Of a stretch of DNA of 64,000 nt, positions 36,473 through 43,572 are shown piece by piece (the stretch's first letter is position 1; each line of letters begins with the position of its first letter). The stretch is taken from positions 62,001 through 126,000 of the forward strand of contig JAXHOJ010000039.1 of assembly GCA_034519525.1 (NCBI GenBank), read 5' to 3'. Under the pieces are notes generated by a model. The model worked only from the letters and a program-made list of their open reading frames with translations. It had not been told where the DNA came from and ran no database searches. A program made the translations under genes and the position numbers. The DNA is from Gemmobacter sp034519525. Its GTDB lineage: Bacteria > Pseudomonadota > Alphaproteobacteria > Rhodobacterales > Rhodobacteraceae.

Positions 36473-37332
36473 AACGGCGGCGGTTCCTGCAGATCGTGGC
36501 GGCGGCGGTGGCGGCACCGGGCATGGTGTCGGCGGCGGCCGAATGGCGCGGCCAGGCGCTGGGGGCAGAGGCCGCGATCGCGCTGCACGGGCCGGGGGCA
36601 GAGGCCGCGCTTGCCGAACTGCCATCCCTTCTGGCGCAGGTCGAGGCGGTGTTCAGCCTGTATCAGCCTTCAGAACTGACGCGGATCAATGCGGCAGGGG
36701 GCGGCGTGCCCTCGCCCTGGATGGCCGAGGTTCTGGCGCTGGCCGACCATTTGCACAGGCTGACCGATGGCGCCTTCGATCCCACGGTGCAGCCCCTGTG
36801 GCGGGCGCTGGCGACCGGCGGCGATGTGATCGGCGCGCGGGCGCTGGTCGGCTGGGATCGTGTGGTGCTCGGGCCTGACATCCGCTTGGGCGCGGGGCAG
36901 GCGCTGACGCTGAACGGCATCGCGCAGGGCTTTGCCACCGATCTGCTGCGCGATCGGCTGGCGGCACGCGGTTTCACCCAGGCGCTGGTGAATATCGGGG
37001 AACATGCCGCCTTGGGCGGGCCGTTCCGGCTGGCCATCGAAGATCCGGCAGCGGGCGTTCTGGCGACGCGGGCCCTGCGCGGTGCGGCGCTCGCTGTCAG
37101 TTCGCCCGCCGCCATGCACCTGGGCGGGCAGGGTCATATCCTGCACCCGGCGGGCCTGCCGCCTGTCTGGTCCACCGTGGCGGTCGAGGCGGACCGGGCG
37201 GCGCTGGCCGACGGGCTGGCCACGGCGCTGGTCTTTGCCGATCTGGCGCAGATCACCCGCCTGCGCGCCGAAGTGCCAGGGCTGCGCGCGGTGGTGCTGG
37301 TGGATTCGGCAGGCGATCTGCGCACGGTCTAA
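36469..37332 (+). CDS. apbE: FAD:protein FMN transferase
   Basis: A 287-residue ApbE-family flavin transferase. The N-terminus is Tat-like (KRRRFLQIVAAAVAAPGMVSA), indicating export of the folded protein. Family motifs include SLYQPSELTRIN, DGAFDPTVQPLW, LNGIAQGFATD and VNIGEH. It attaches FMN to Thr or Ser of target proteins, and its ATGA overlap with the NosR-like gene, which has a DxxxxAT site, identifies the target. The pair corresponds to NosR/NosX in denitrifiers, without the reductase. Confidence 0.9.
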   Translation: MKRRRFLQIVAAAVAAPGMVSAAAEWRGQALGAEAAIALHGPGAEAALAELPSLLAQVEAVFSLYQPSELTRINAAGGGVPSPWMAEVLALADHLHRLTDGAFDPTVQPLWRALATGGDVIGARALVGWDRVVLGPDIRLGAGQALTLNGIAQGFATDLLRDRLAARGFTQALVNIGEHAALGGPFRLAIEDPAAGVLATRALRGAALAVSSPAAMHLGGQGHILHPAGLPPVWSTVAVEADRAALADGLATALVFADLAQITRLRAEVPGLRAVVLVDSAGDLRTV

Positions 37333-37347
37333 GCGGTGGGTGGGGCA

Positions 37348-37473
37348 CCCCCTCCCCAACCCTCCCCTTGGCAGGGAGAGGGGGAGCGGCGCCCTGGGCC
37401 GTGGCGGTGCGCAGGCAGCTGCCACAAGGGCGCTCTCCCTCTCCCCCATGGGGGAGAGGGGCGGGGTGAGGGG
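37348..37473. repeat. 126-bp intergenic repeat, copy 1
   Basis: First of two direct copies in the 308-bp gap between convergent apbE and xoxJ. It opens with CCCCCTCCCCAACCCTCCCC and TGGCAGGGAGAGGG, which can pair with the opening, and ends with CTCTCCCCCATGGGGGAGAG, a near-perfect inverted repeat, then GGGGTGAGGGG. The outer 30-45 bp at each end match copy 2 closely; the centre has diverged. It may serve as a two-way terminator. No gene is seen here. Confidence 0.7.
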
Positions 37474-37496
37474 CGCTGCGCCATGGGGTCTGCTGC

Positions 37497-37622
37497 CCCC
37501 CTCCCCAACCCTCCCCCTGGCAGGGGAGGGGGCGCGCGTTGTTTTAGGCTGGGTGCGGTGCGCGCAAGTGCCGTGAGGGCGGGCACCCTCTCCCCCTTGG
37601 GGGAGAGGGCAGGGTGAGGGGG
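37497..37622. repeat. 126-bp intergenic repeat, copy 2
   Basis: Second direct copy, exactly 149 bp downstream of the first and of equal length. It keeps the CCCCCTCCCCAACCCTCCCC opening with TGGCAGGGGAGGG, and the CCTCTCCCCCTTGGGGGAGAGG palindrome near its end. The centre shares GGTGCGGTGCGCGCAAGTGCC-like sequence with copy 1 but has drifted. The family resembles dispersed palindromic intergenic repeats common in alphaproteobacteria. Confidence 0.7.
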
Positions 37623-37640
37623 CACGGCGACCGAGTAAGC

Positions 37641-38570
37641 TCAGCGGTCCGGCATCGTGAAGGTCAGCCCGTATTTCGCATAGGCCGCAGCCAGGCGGCC
37701 ATCCGCCAGCGCCGCAGTGATCGCATCATCCAGCGCATAAGACAGGTCGCGGTGGCTGTGATGCACGGCAATCCCCACGGTCCAGCTGCCAAGGGCAAAG
37801 CCCGGCAAGGGCGGCTGATGCACACGCACCCCGTCACCCGCCCCGGCCTGCAACTGAGCCCTCGGGCCCATGGCCGCCATCACCTCGCCCGCGTTCAGCG
37901 CCGCCATGCCTTCGGCCATGGTCTTGAACCGGTGGATGTTCGGCCCGATCTGCCCGCCGGGAAAGGCGGTCAGATAGAAATCGGAAATCGAATCATTCTC
38001 CACCGCCACGGTATCGAAGCGGAAAAACGCAGGCACCGGCGCCCCTTCATGGCGGGTCTCGTCCGAGGCTATGGCATCCGGATAGGCATCCAGCCGATAG
38101 GCAATGGCGATTTCTTCCTTGGCATACTGGCCCGTGAACACCACCTGTTCCACCAGACAGGTGAATTCTGAATTATAGGGCACCCGCAGCATCACATTGG
38201 ATACGGGTTCCTTCTGCACCGTGCCCCGCCAGACATAAGACATCAGATCGGTCTGCAGATTTTCGCCCGCCTGTACAAAGCGGTATGCGGGCGTCACGCC
38301 AAGACTTTCGGCCAGAATACGGCCCACTTCGATATCCACCCCTTTTGCCATGCCATCCTCGGCCCAGCTGTAGGGGGGGAAATCCTCGTATACCGCGATG
38401 TTCAGCGTGCCACGTTCGATGATCTCGTCCATGGTCTGGCCGACAAACTCGCGCGGGGTGTTCTGTGGGCGGGCGCCGGGCACCACATTTTCGCAGCGGG
38501 CGAAAACGGGCAAGGCGGCAAGGGTAAATGCCCCTGCCGCCAGCCCCGCCAGAAGGGCGCGCCTGTCCAT
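37641..38570 (-). CDS. xoxJ: XoxJ/MoxJ-like periplasmic binding protein for methanol oxidation
   Basis: A 309-residue periplasmic protein of the solute-binding family 3 fold, in the quinoprotein-dehydrogenase-associated branch (MoxJ/XoxJ). The N-terminus MDRRALLAGLAAGAFTLA is a Tat/Sec-like signal. Landmarks are TLNIAVYEDFPPYSW (about 56-70) and KGVDIEVGRILAESLGV. XoxJ is thought to help activate or mature the lanthanide methanol dehydrogenase rather than import a solute. A TTG six bases upstream (38576) overlaps the xoxG stop; the ATG at 38570 is the safer start. Confidence 0.88.
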   Translation of the reverse strand: MDRRALLAGLAAGAFTLAALPVFARCENVVPGARPQNTPREFVGQTMDEIIERGTLNIAVYEDFPPYSWAEDGMAKGVDIEVGRILAESLGVTPAYRFVQAGENLQTDLMSYVWRGTVQKEPVSNVMLRVPYNSEFTCLVEQVVFTGQYAKEEIAIAYRLDAYPDAIASDETRHEGAPVPAFFRFDTVAVENDSISDFYLTAFPGGQIGPNIHRFKTMAEGMAALNAGEVMAAMGPRAQLQAGAGDGVRVHQPPLPGFALGSWTVGIAVHHSHRDLSYALDDAITAALADGRLAAAYAKYGLTFTMPDR

Positions 38571-38572
38571 GA

Positions 38573-39253
38573 TCAATGCGCGGCCGAAAGCCCGATGGTC
38601 AACGCCTCGGCCGCGTGTTTGGAGCCTTCGGGCGTGCCATCAAGGAAAAGCACCGCACGGCGTACCACACTGTCGGACACCGGGGCGCCAGAGGCGGTTT
38701 TCACCTCGACCGAAATCGCGGCCAGCTCTTCCTTCAGTTTGGCCGCATCGCCACCACCGGCGGCGAGTTCGTCACGGATCGCGGTCAGCCGGGCGGTATG
38801 GGCATCCAGCGCACCATCTTCGGGGCGCGTTTCAATATAGGTGCGGATCGCCCAGGCAGCTTTCTGGCCCAGAACCTCGCCAAAGGCAGGCATCTTGGTG
38901 GTGCCATCCTGCGTATAGCCGTGCTGAAAGCGCTCAACATACCATTCGTCGCCATATTCGGCAGCTTCCAGGAAGCGCAGGTCTGGGGCCAACCCGCCCG
39001 ACACCACACCCAGACCATGGCAGCGGGCGCAGTTCTGATTATAAGCGCTGTCCCCGATCTGAAGCGCCTTGGCCCAGGCCTCTTCGCCCACCTTGTCGGC
39101 GCGATAGGGGTTTTCGATCAGCCACTCTTCGCCCACATCGGGCAGGGCATCGGTGTTGACTGGCTGGGGGGCCACATCACCATGGCCTGCGGCCATGGTC
39201 GCAATCCCGGCAAGGGCCAGAGCGGCAGCGATTCCGCGGATCAAATGGGTCAT
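38573..39253 (-). CDS. xoxG: XoxG/c-553i-type cytochrome c, electron acceptor of methanol dehydrogenase
   Basis: A 226-residue periplasmic cytochrome c with a signal peptide (ending AAGHG), one heme site CARCH (about residue 75), and a probable Met ligand in TTKMPAFGE. A helical C-terminal extension of about 90 residues follows the heme domain, as in cytochrome c-553i of Paracoccus. The ATG at 39253 has AGGGAGGACG upstream. It is followed by xoxJ with overlapping ends. It is divergent from the PedB-like gene, and the shared 151-bp gap contains one WTGGTCG motif. Confidence 0.88.
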   Translation of the reverse strand: MTHLIRGIAAALALAGIATMAAGHGDVAPQPVNTDALPDVGEEWLIENPYRADKVGEEAWAKALQIGDSAYNQNCARCHGLGVVSGGLAPDLRFLEAAEYGDEWYVERFQHGYTQDGTTKMPAFGEVLGQKAAWAIRTYIETRPEDGALDAHTARLTAIRDELAAGGGDAAKLKEELAAISVEVKTASGAPVSDSVVRRAVLFLDGTPEGSKHAAEALTIGLSAAH

Positions 39254-39341
39254 AGGCTCGTCCTCCCTTGAGCATTGATCCGTGCTAACCGAACCTTGCT
39301 GCATTGCGGTATTGGACTTTCGTGCAGGCGGCGGCGCTCCT

Positions 39342-39351
39342 GCGACCAATG
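39342..39351 (-). promoter_or_regulatory. WTGGTCG motif between xoxG and the transporter operon
   Basis: On the minus strand the sequence reads CATTGGTCGC, matching the repeated motif upstream of xoxF and of the cytochrome c / binding-protein pair. It lies about 90 bp upstream of xoxG and about 55 bp upstream of the divergent transporter operon. Assigned by comparison of copies in this window only; the binding protein is unknown. Confidence 0.5.
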
Positions 39352-39404
39352 TCTTATTCCCCTCACCGGCTCCCCGGCTGAACATGACGGCAGGGAGACG
39401 AGAC

Positions 39405-40595
39405 ATGCCATATTTCAAACCGCAGACCGCCGCGGCCGCCGCGGCGCTTGCTTTTTGCACCCTGCCCGCCGCCGCGCAGCAGGCCGCCAAGATTGATGTG
39501 CCGATCCTGTATCTGCGCCAGGAGGCAGAACTGCCGCCCGTGCTGTCGAATCTGGATCCGGTGCCCGAAGATCTGGGCATCGCCGGGGCCGAGGTGGCGC
39601 TGAAAGACAACCAGACCACAGGCGGTTTTCTGGGCCATAACTACACGCTGCAGGTGGTTTCTGTCGAACCCGGCGGCGATCTGGCGGGCGCGGCAAAAGC
39701 TGCGCTGGCCGGGGCAGGCGTGGTGCTGGTGGAAGGCTCTGCCGCCGATGTGCTGACGGTGGCCGACCTGCCCGAGGCGCAGGGCAAGCTGCTGTTCAAC
39801 GTGGCCTCGGGCGCTGCGGCGCTGCGCTCGGCCGATTGCCGGGCGAATGTGCTGCATACCATCCCCGAAGATGCCGCGCGCACCGATGCGCTGATGCAGG
39901 TTCTGGTGGCCAAGCAGTGGAAAACCCTGGCGCTGGTGATCGGCCCGAAAGAAGGCGATCGGATCTATGCCGATTCCCTGCGCCAGTCTGCCACCAAATT
40001 CGGCCTGACCATCGCGGGTGAGAAAGAGTGGACCTTCGACACTGACTTGCGCCGCGCCGCCACCACCGAACTGCCGCCCTTCACCCAGGATCTGCCGGAA
40101 CATGATGTGCTGCTGGTGGCGGATGAGGCCGATGATTTCGGCCGCTATGTGGAACATAACACCTGGGCGCCCCGCCCCATCGCCGGTTCCGAAGGGCTGG
40201 AAGGCTTCGGCTGGACGCCCGTGCTGGAACAATGGGGGGCGGTGCAGCTGCAGAACCGCTTTGAAAAACAGGCCGAACGCAACATGCAAAGCCGCGATTA
40301 CGCGGCCTGGACGGCGATCCGCGCCATCGGCGAGGCGGTCACCCGCAGCAATGCGGCCGATCCTGCCACGCTGCGGGCCTATCTGCTGTCCGACGCGTTC
40401 CAGCTGGATGGTTTCAAGGGCCGCGCGCTGACCTTCCGCCACTGGAACGGCCAGATGCGCCAGCCCATCGCCGTCGCCAATGCCCGCGCGCTGGTCACGC
40501 TCGCCCCGGTCGAGGGCTTCCTGCACCAGCGCAATGAAACCGACAGCCTCGGGATGGACGAACCCGAGAGCGCCTGCAAAGCTTTCGGAGGATGA
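39405..40595 (+). CDS. ABC transporter binding protein of PQQ alcohol dehydrogenase systems (PedB-like)
   Basis: A 396-residue periplasmic protein with a signal peptide ending PAAAQ and the type-1 binding-protein fold (LALVIGPKEGDRIYADSLRQ, LLVADEADDFGRYVE). It belongs to the binding-protein family found only beside PQQ-dependent alcohol dehydrogenases. GGGAGACG precedes the ATG at 39405. It is the first gene of a five-gene operon with a beta-propeller protein, a small exported protein, an ATPase and an ABC-2 permease. The homologous PedA1A2BC in Pseudomonas putida and LutA-F in Methylobacterium are needed for growth with lanthanides, so lanthanide uptake is the favoured role. Confidence 0.85.
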   Translation: MPYFKPQTAAAAAALAFCTLPAAAQQAAKIDVPILYLRQEAELPPVLSNLDPVPEDLGIAGAEVALKDNQTTGGFLGHNYTLQVVSVEPGGDLAGAAKAALAGAGVVLVEGSAADVLTVADLPEAQGKLLFNVASGAAALRSADCRANVLHTIPEDAARTDALMQVLVAKQWKTLALVIGPKEGDRIYADSLRQSATKFGLTIAGEKEWTFDTDLRRAATTELPPFTQDLPEHDVLLVADEADDFGRYVEHNTWAPRPIAGSEGLEGFGWTPVLEQWGAVQLQNRFEKQAERNMQSRDYAAWTAIRAIGEAVTRSNAADPATLRAYLLSDAFQLDGFKGRALTFRHWNGQMRQPIAVANARALVTLAPVEGFLHQRNETDSLGMDEPESACKAFGG

Positions 40596-40596
40596 C

Positions 40597-41559
40597 ATGA
40601 CCCGCCTTGCCCTTCTGCTGATGACTATCGCCCTGCCGGTTCAGGCCGGAGAAATCTGGGTGACCAATGAAAAGGACGATACCGTTTCGGTGATCGACGC
40701 CGATACGCTGGAGGTGGTGCGCACCTATCCCACCGGCGAACGCCCGCGCGGCATCACCTTTTCCAAGGATTTCAGCCGCGTCTACATCTGCGCCTCAGAC
40801 AGTGACACAGTGCAGGTGATGGATCCGGCAACCGGCGCGATCCTGCATGATCTGCCATCGGGCGAAGACCCGGAACAGTTCGTTCTGGCCCCGGATGACC
40901 GCCACCTCTACATCGCGAACGAGGATGACGCGGTGACCACCGTGGTGGATACCGAAACCCGCACCGTGGTGGCCCAGATCAATGTCGGGATCGAGCCCGA
41001 AGGGATGGCCGTTTCCCCCGATGGCAAGATCGCCATAACCACCTCTGAAACCACGAACATGGCGCATTGGATCGACACGGCGACCCAGGCCCTGTTCGCC
41101 AATACACTGGTCGACAGCCGCCCGCGCCACGCCGAATTCACCGCCGATGGCGCCAGGCTCTGGGTTTCCTCCGAAATCGGCGGCACGATTACCGTGTTCA
41201 ACACCGCCGATCAGGCAGAGATCGGCAAGATCCGCTTCGAAATCACCGGGGTCAATCAGGATCTGGTGCAGCCGGTCGGGTTCAAATTCTCGCCCGATGG
41301 CAAGAAGGCCTTCGTGGCGCTTGGCCCCTCGAACCATGTCGCCGTGGTGAATACCGAAACCCTGCAGCCCGAGAAATACATCCTCGTCGGACGCCGCGTC
41401 TGGCACATGGCCTTTTCGCCCGACAACAGCCAGCTGTTCACCACCAACGGCGTCTCCGGCGATGTGACGGTGATCGACGTGGCCAGTGAAGAGCCGGTGA
41501 AGACCATCAAGGTCGGCCGCTTCCCCTGGGGCGCCGCCATGCGCCCTACCAAAAACTGA
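40597..41559 (+). CDS. PQQ-associated YVTN beta-propeller protein (PedA2-like)
   Basis: A 320-residue exported protein (signal peptide ending VQAG) made of YVTN-type repeats, for example VSVIDADTLEVVRTYPTGE, TTVVDTETRTVVAQINVG and VTVIDVASEEPVKTIKVGRF. They predict a seven-bladed propeller. A GGAGG ribosome-binding site overlaps the end of the preceding gene. It belongs to the beta-propeller family associated with PQQ-dependent catabolism and matches PedA2. The propeller may bind the transporter's cargo or partner in the periplasm; this has not been shown. Confidence 0.85.
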   Translation: MTRLALLLMTIALPVQAGEIWVTNEKDDTVSVIDADTLEVVRTYPTGERPRGITFSKDFSRVYICASDSDTVQVMDPATGAILHDLPSGEDPEQFVLAPDDRHLYIANEDDAVTTVVDTETRTVVAQINVGIEPEGMAVSPDGKIAITTSETTNMAHWIDTATQALFANTLVDSRPRHAEFTADGARLWVSSEIGGTITVFNTADQAEIGKIRFEITGVNQDLVQPVGFKFSPDGKKAFVALGPSNHVAVVNTETLQPEKYILVGRRVWHMAFSPDNSQLFTTNGVSGDVTVIDVASEEPVKTIKVGRFPWGAAMRPTKN

Positions 41560-41572
41560 AAGGATCTGCCCC

Positions 41573-41992
41573 ATGAAATCCCTGTTGCTTGCCCTCGCCC
41601 TCACGGCCCTGCCGCTGGCTGCCACCGCCCAGACGGCGGGCCTGCTGGAACGCGCCAACCGCGTGGAACTGCCCGGGCTGAAGCTGATGTCGGGCGAACC
41701 CGTCTCGGCCGCGCCGCTCACGCTCAAATCCGGCACCTATTACATCATCGAGATCGAATCCGACGGCAGCGCCGAACTGGCGCTGGAAGGCGCGGCCTTC
41801 TTCCGGGCGATCTGGGTCAATGAGGTGGTCATCAACGATATCGAAATCCGCCCGCTGGGGCTCGATTCCTTCGAATTCGATGATGAAGGCAAGATCGAAC
41901 TGTCGTTCATCGCCATCAAACCTGGCAAATACGCGCTCAACGTGCCGGGTTCGACCGGCGACAGCCAGCGGGTCGAGATCAGCATCGAGTGA
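41573..41992 (+). CDS. small exported beta-rich protein of the lanthanide/PQQ transporter operon
   Basis: A 139-residue exported protein: signal peptide (cleavage after TAQ), then a single beta-rich domain. The segment FIAIKPGKYALNVPG resembles the last strands of a cupredoxin fold, but the Cys, His and Met copper ligands are absent. An acidic stretch LDSFEFDDEGKIEL is loosely EF-hand-like yet lacks the full ligand spacing. It overlaps the ATPase gene by 4 bp (GTGA). I do not know its function. Its place inside the operon makes a metal-related periplasmic role possible. Confidence 0.72.
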   Translation: MKSLLLALALTALPLAATAQTAGLLERANRVELPGLKLMSGEPVSAAPLTLKSGTYYIIEIESDGSAELALEGAAFFRAIWVNEVVINDIEIRPLGLDSFEFDDEGKIELSFIAIKPGKYALNVPGSTGDSQRVEISIE

Positions 41993-42786
41993 CCGGCGGG
42001 CTGCAGATCCAGGGCGTCAGCTACCGCTACGGCGCGAAGGAGGCGCTTTCGGGCCTGTCTTTCGACGTGCCCGCCGGGCAGTTCTGCGCGCTTCTGGGGC
42101 CGAATGGCGCCGGAAAATCCACGCTGTTTTCGCTGCTGACCCGGCTGTTCACCAGCCGGGAAGGCCAGATCATCGTGGCAGGCCAGGATCTGGCCCGCCA
42201 TCCCCGGGCGGCACTGGCGCGTATGGGGGTGGTGTTCCAGCAGCCGACGCTGGATCTGGATCTGACGGTACGCCGCAACCTGCTGTATTTCGCGGCGCTT
42301 CACGGCATCGCGGGGCGCGAGGCCGAACGCCGTGCCGCCGAGGCGCTGGAACGGCTGGGCATGGTCGAACGCGCCCATGAACCCCTGCGCAACCTGAACG
42401 GCGGCCACCGGCGGCGGATGGAGATTGCCCGCGCGCTGATCCACCGCCCCGCCGTGCTCTTGCTGGATGAACCGACGGTCGGCCTTGATGCGGCATCCCG
42501 CCGGGCGATCACCGATCATGTGCATGATCTGGCGGCGCAGGGTCTGGCCGTGCTCTGGGCCACCCACCTCACCGACGAGGTGGAGGATACCGATCTGCTG
42601 GCCATCCTGCATCAGGGCCGCCTGCTGGCCACCGGCAGCTGTGCCGATCTGCGCGGGGCGGAACCGCTGCGCGACATGTTCCTGCGCCTGACTGCCCTTC
42701 CCGTTGCCGAAATATCCTCGGGGGGTGCGGGGGGCAGACAGCCCCCCGCTTTGGCCCCCGCCTGCGCCGGGGGGCCTGCGCCATGA
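41989..42786 (+). CDS. ABC transporter ATP-binding protein of PQQ alcohol dehydrogenase systems (PedA1-like)
   Basis: A 265-residue ABC ATPase starting with GTG in a GTGA overlap. Walker A is GPNGAGKST (about residues 36-44), the signature is NLNGGHRRRMEIARAL (an NGGH variant of LSGGQ seen in this family), and Walker B is VLLLDEPTVGLD. Partner of the following ABC-2 permease. The last 25 or so residues (EISSGGAGGRQPPALAPACAG) are coded by a Rhodobacterales palindromic repeat that has extended or replaced the natural C-terminus. It overlaps the permease by 4 bp. Confidence 0.9.
   Translation: MTGGLQIQGVSYRYGAKEALSGLSFDVPAGQFCALLGPNGAGKSTLFSLLTRLFTSREGQIIVAGQDLARHPRAALARMGVVFQQPTLDLDLTVRRNLLYFAALHGIAGREAERRAAEALERLGMVERAHEPLRNLNGGHRRRMEIARALIHRPAVLLLDEPTVGLDAASRRAITDHVHDLAAQGLAVLWATHLTDEVEDTDLLAILHQGRLLATGSCADLRGAEPLRDMFLRLTALPVAEISSGGAGGRQPPALAPACAGGPAP
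42711..42746 (-). repeat. GAGGATATT palindromic repeat inside the 3' end of the ATPase gene
   Basis: On the minus strand this reads GGGGGCTGTCTGCCCCCCGC followed by ACCCCCCGAGGATATT. The copy at 57096-57129 on the plus strand reads GGGGGCTTTGCGCCCCCGG then ACCCCCGCAGGATATTT. The shared hairpin plus GAGGATATT tail marks a dispersed repeat that I associate with Rhodobacterales intergenic regions. Here it lies within coding sequence. The boundaries are approximate. Confidence 0.65.
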
Positions 42787-43571
42787 TCTGGTTCACCGCC
42801 CTTCAGGCCATCCTGCACCGCGAAGCATTGCGCTTCGTCGGCCAGCGCGGCCGCCTGGTCGCGGCGTTGGTGCGCCCGCTGGTCTGGCTGTTCGTCTTCG
42901 CCGCCGGTTTCCGCGCCGCCCTTGGCCTGTCGATCATCCCGCCCTACCAGACCTATATCACCTACGAGACCTACATCGTCCCCGGCCTTTGCGGCATGAT
43001 CCTGTTGTTCAACGGGATGCAAAGCTCGCTTTCGCTGGTCTATGACCGGGAAATGGGCTCCATGCGGCTCTTGCTGACGGCGCCGCTGCCGCGCTGGTGG
43101 CTGCTGATGTGCAAACTGCTGGCGGGCACGCTGGTGTCGGTTTTGCAGGTTGGCATCTTTCTGGGCATTGCCGCGCTCTGGGGCGTGCGCATCCCCGCTG
43201 TCGGTTTTATCGCCGTCATCCCCGCGCTGCTGGTGGGCGGGCTGATGCTGGGCGCGCTGGGGCTGATGCTGTCATCCTTCATCAAGCAGCTGGAAAACTT
43301 CGCAGGCGTGATGAACTTCGTGATCTTCCCGATGTTCTTCCTGTCTTCCGCGCTTTACCCGCTGTGGAAGATGCGCGAATCCGCGCCCCGGCTGGCCGAT
43401 CTCTGCGCCATTAACCCCTTTACCCATGCGGTCGAGCTGATCCGCTTCGCGCTGTATGGCCAGTTCAACGCGCCCGCCCTGGGCTGGGTGGTGCTGGCCG
43501 CCGTGCTGTTCGGTGCGGCGGCGCTTTGGGGCTATGATCCGGCGCGCGGGATGCAGGCGCGCAAGGGCTAG
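42783..43571 (+). CDS. ABC-2 transporter permease of PQQ alcohol dehydrogenase systems (PedC-like)
   Basis: A 262-residue inner-membrane permease of the ABC-2 family with about six helices. Landmarks are GLCGMILLFNGMQSSLSLVYDREMGS (split by helix 2) and NFVIFPMFFLSSALYPLWKM before the last helices. The ATG overlaps the ATPase stop. It is the last gene of the operon and converges with pepT, which begins 2 bp beyond its stop on the other strand. ABC-2 permeases are usually exporters, yet genetic work on PedABC and Lut points to lanthanide acquisition. Confidence 0.9.
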   Translation: MIWFTALQAILHREALRFVGQRGRLVAALVRPLVWLFVFAAGFRAALGLSIIPPYQTYITYETYIVPGLCGMILLFNGMQSSLSLVYDREMGSMRLLLTAPLPRWWLLMCKLLAGTLVSVLQVGIFLGIAALWGVRIPAVGFIAVIPALLVGGLMLGALGLMLSSFIKQLENFAGVMNFVIFPMFFLSSALYPLWKMRESAPRLADLCAINPFTHAVELIRFALYGQFNAPALGWVVLAAVLFGAAALWGYDPARGMQARKG

Positions 43572-43572
43572 C

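Noticed and set aside
37333..37640. CRISPR array
   Set aside because: Only two long imperfect copies with no short regular repeat-spacer pattern.
41840..41920. EF-hand (lanmodulin-like) in the 139-residue protein
   Set aside because: The acidic DSFEFDDEGKIEL stretch lacks the complete 12-residue loop spacing, and only one such stretch exists.
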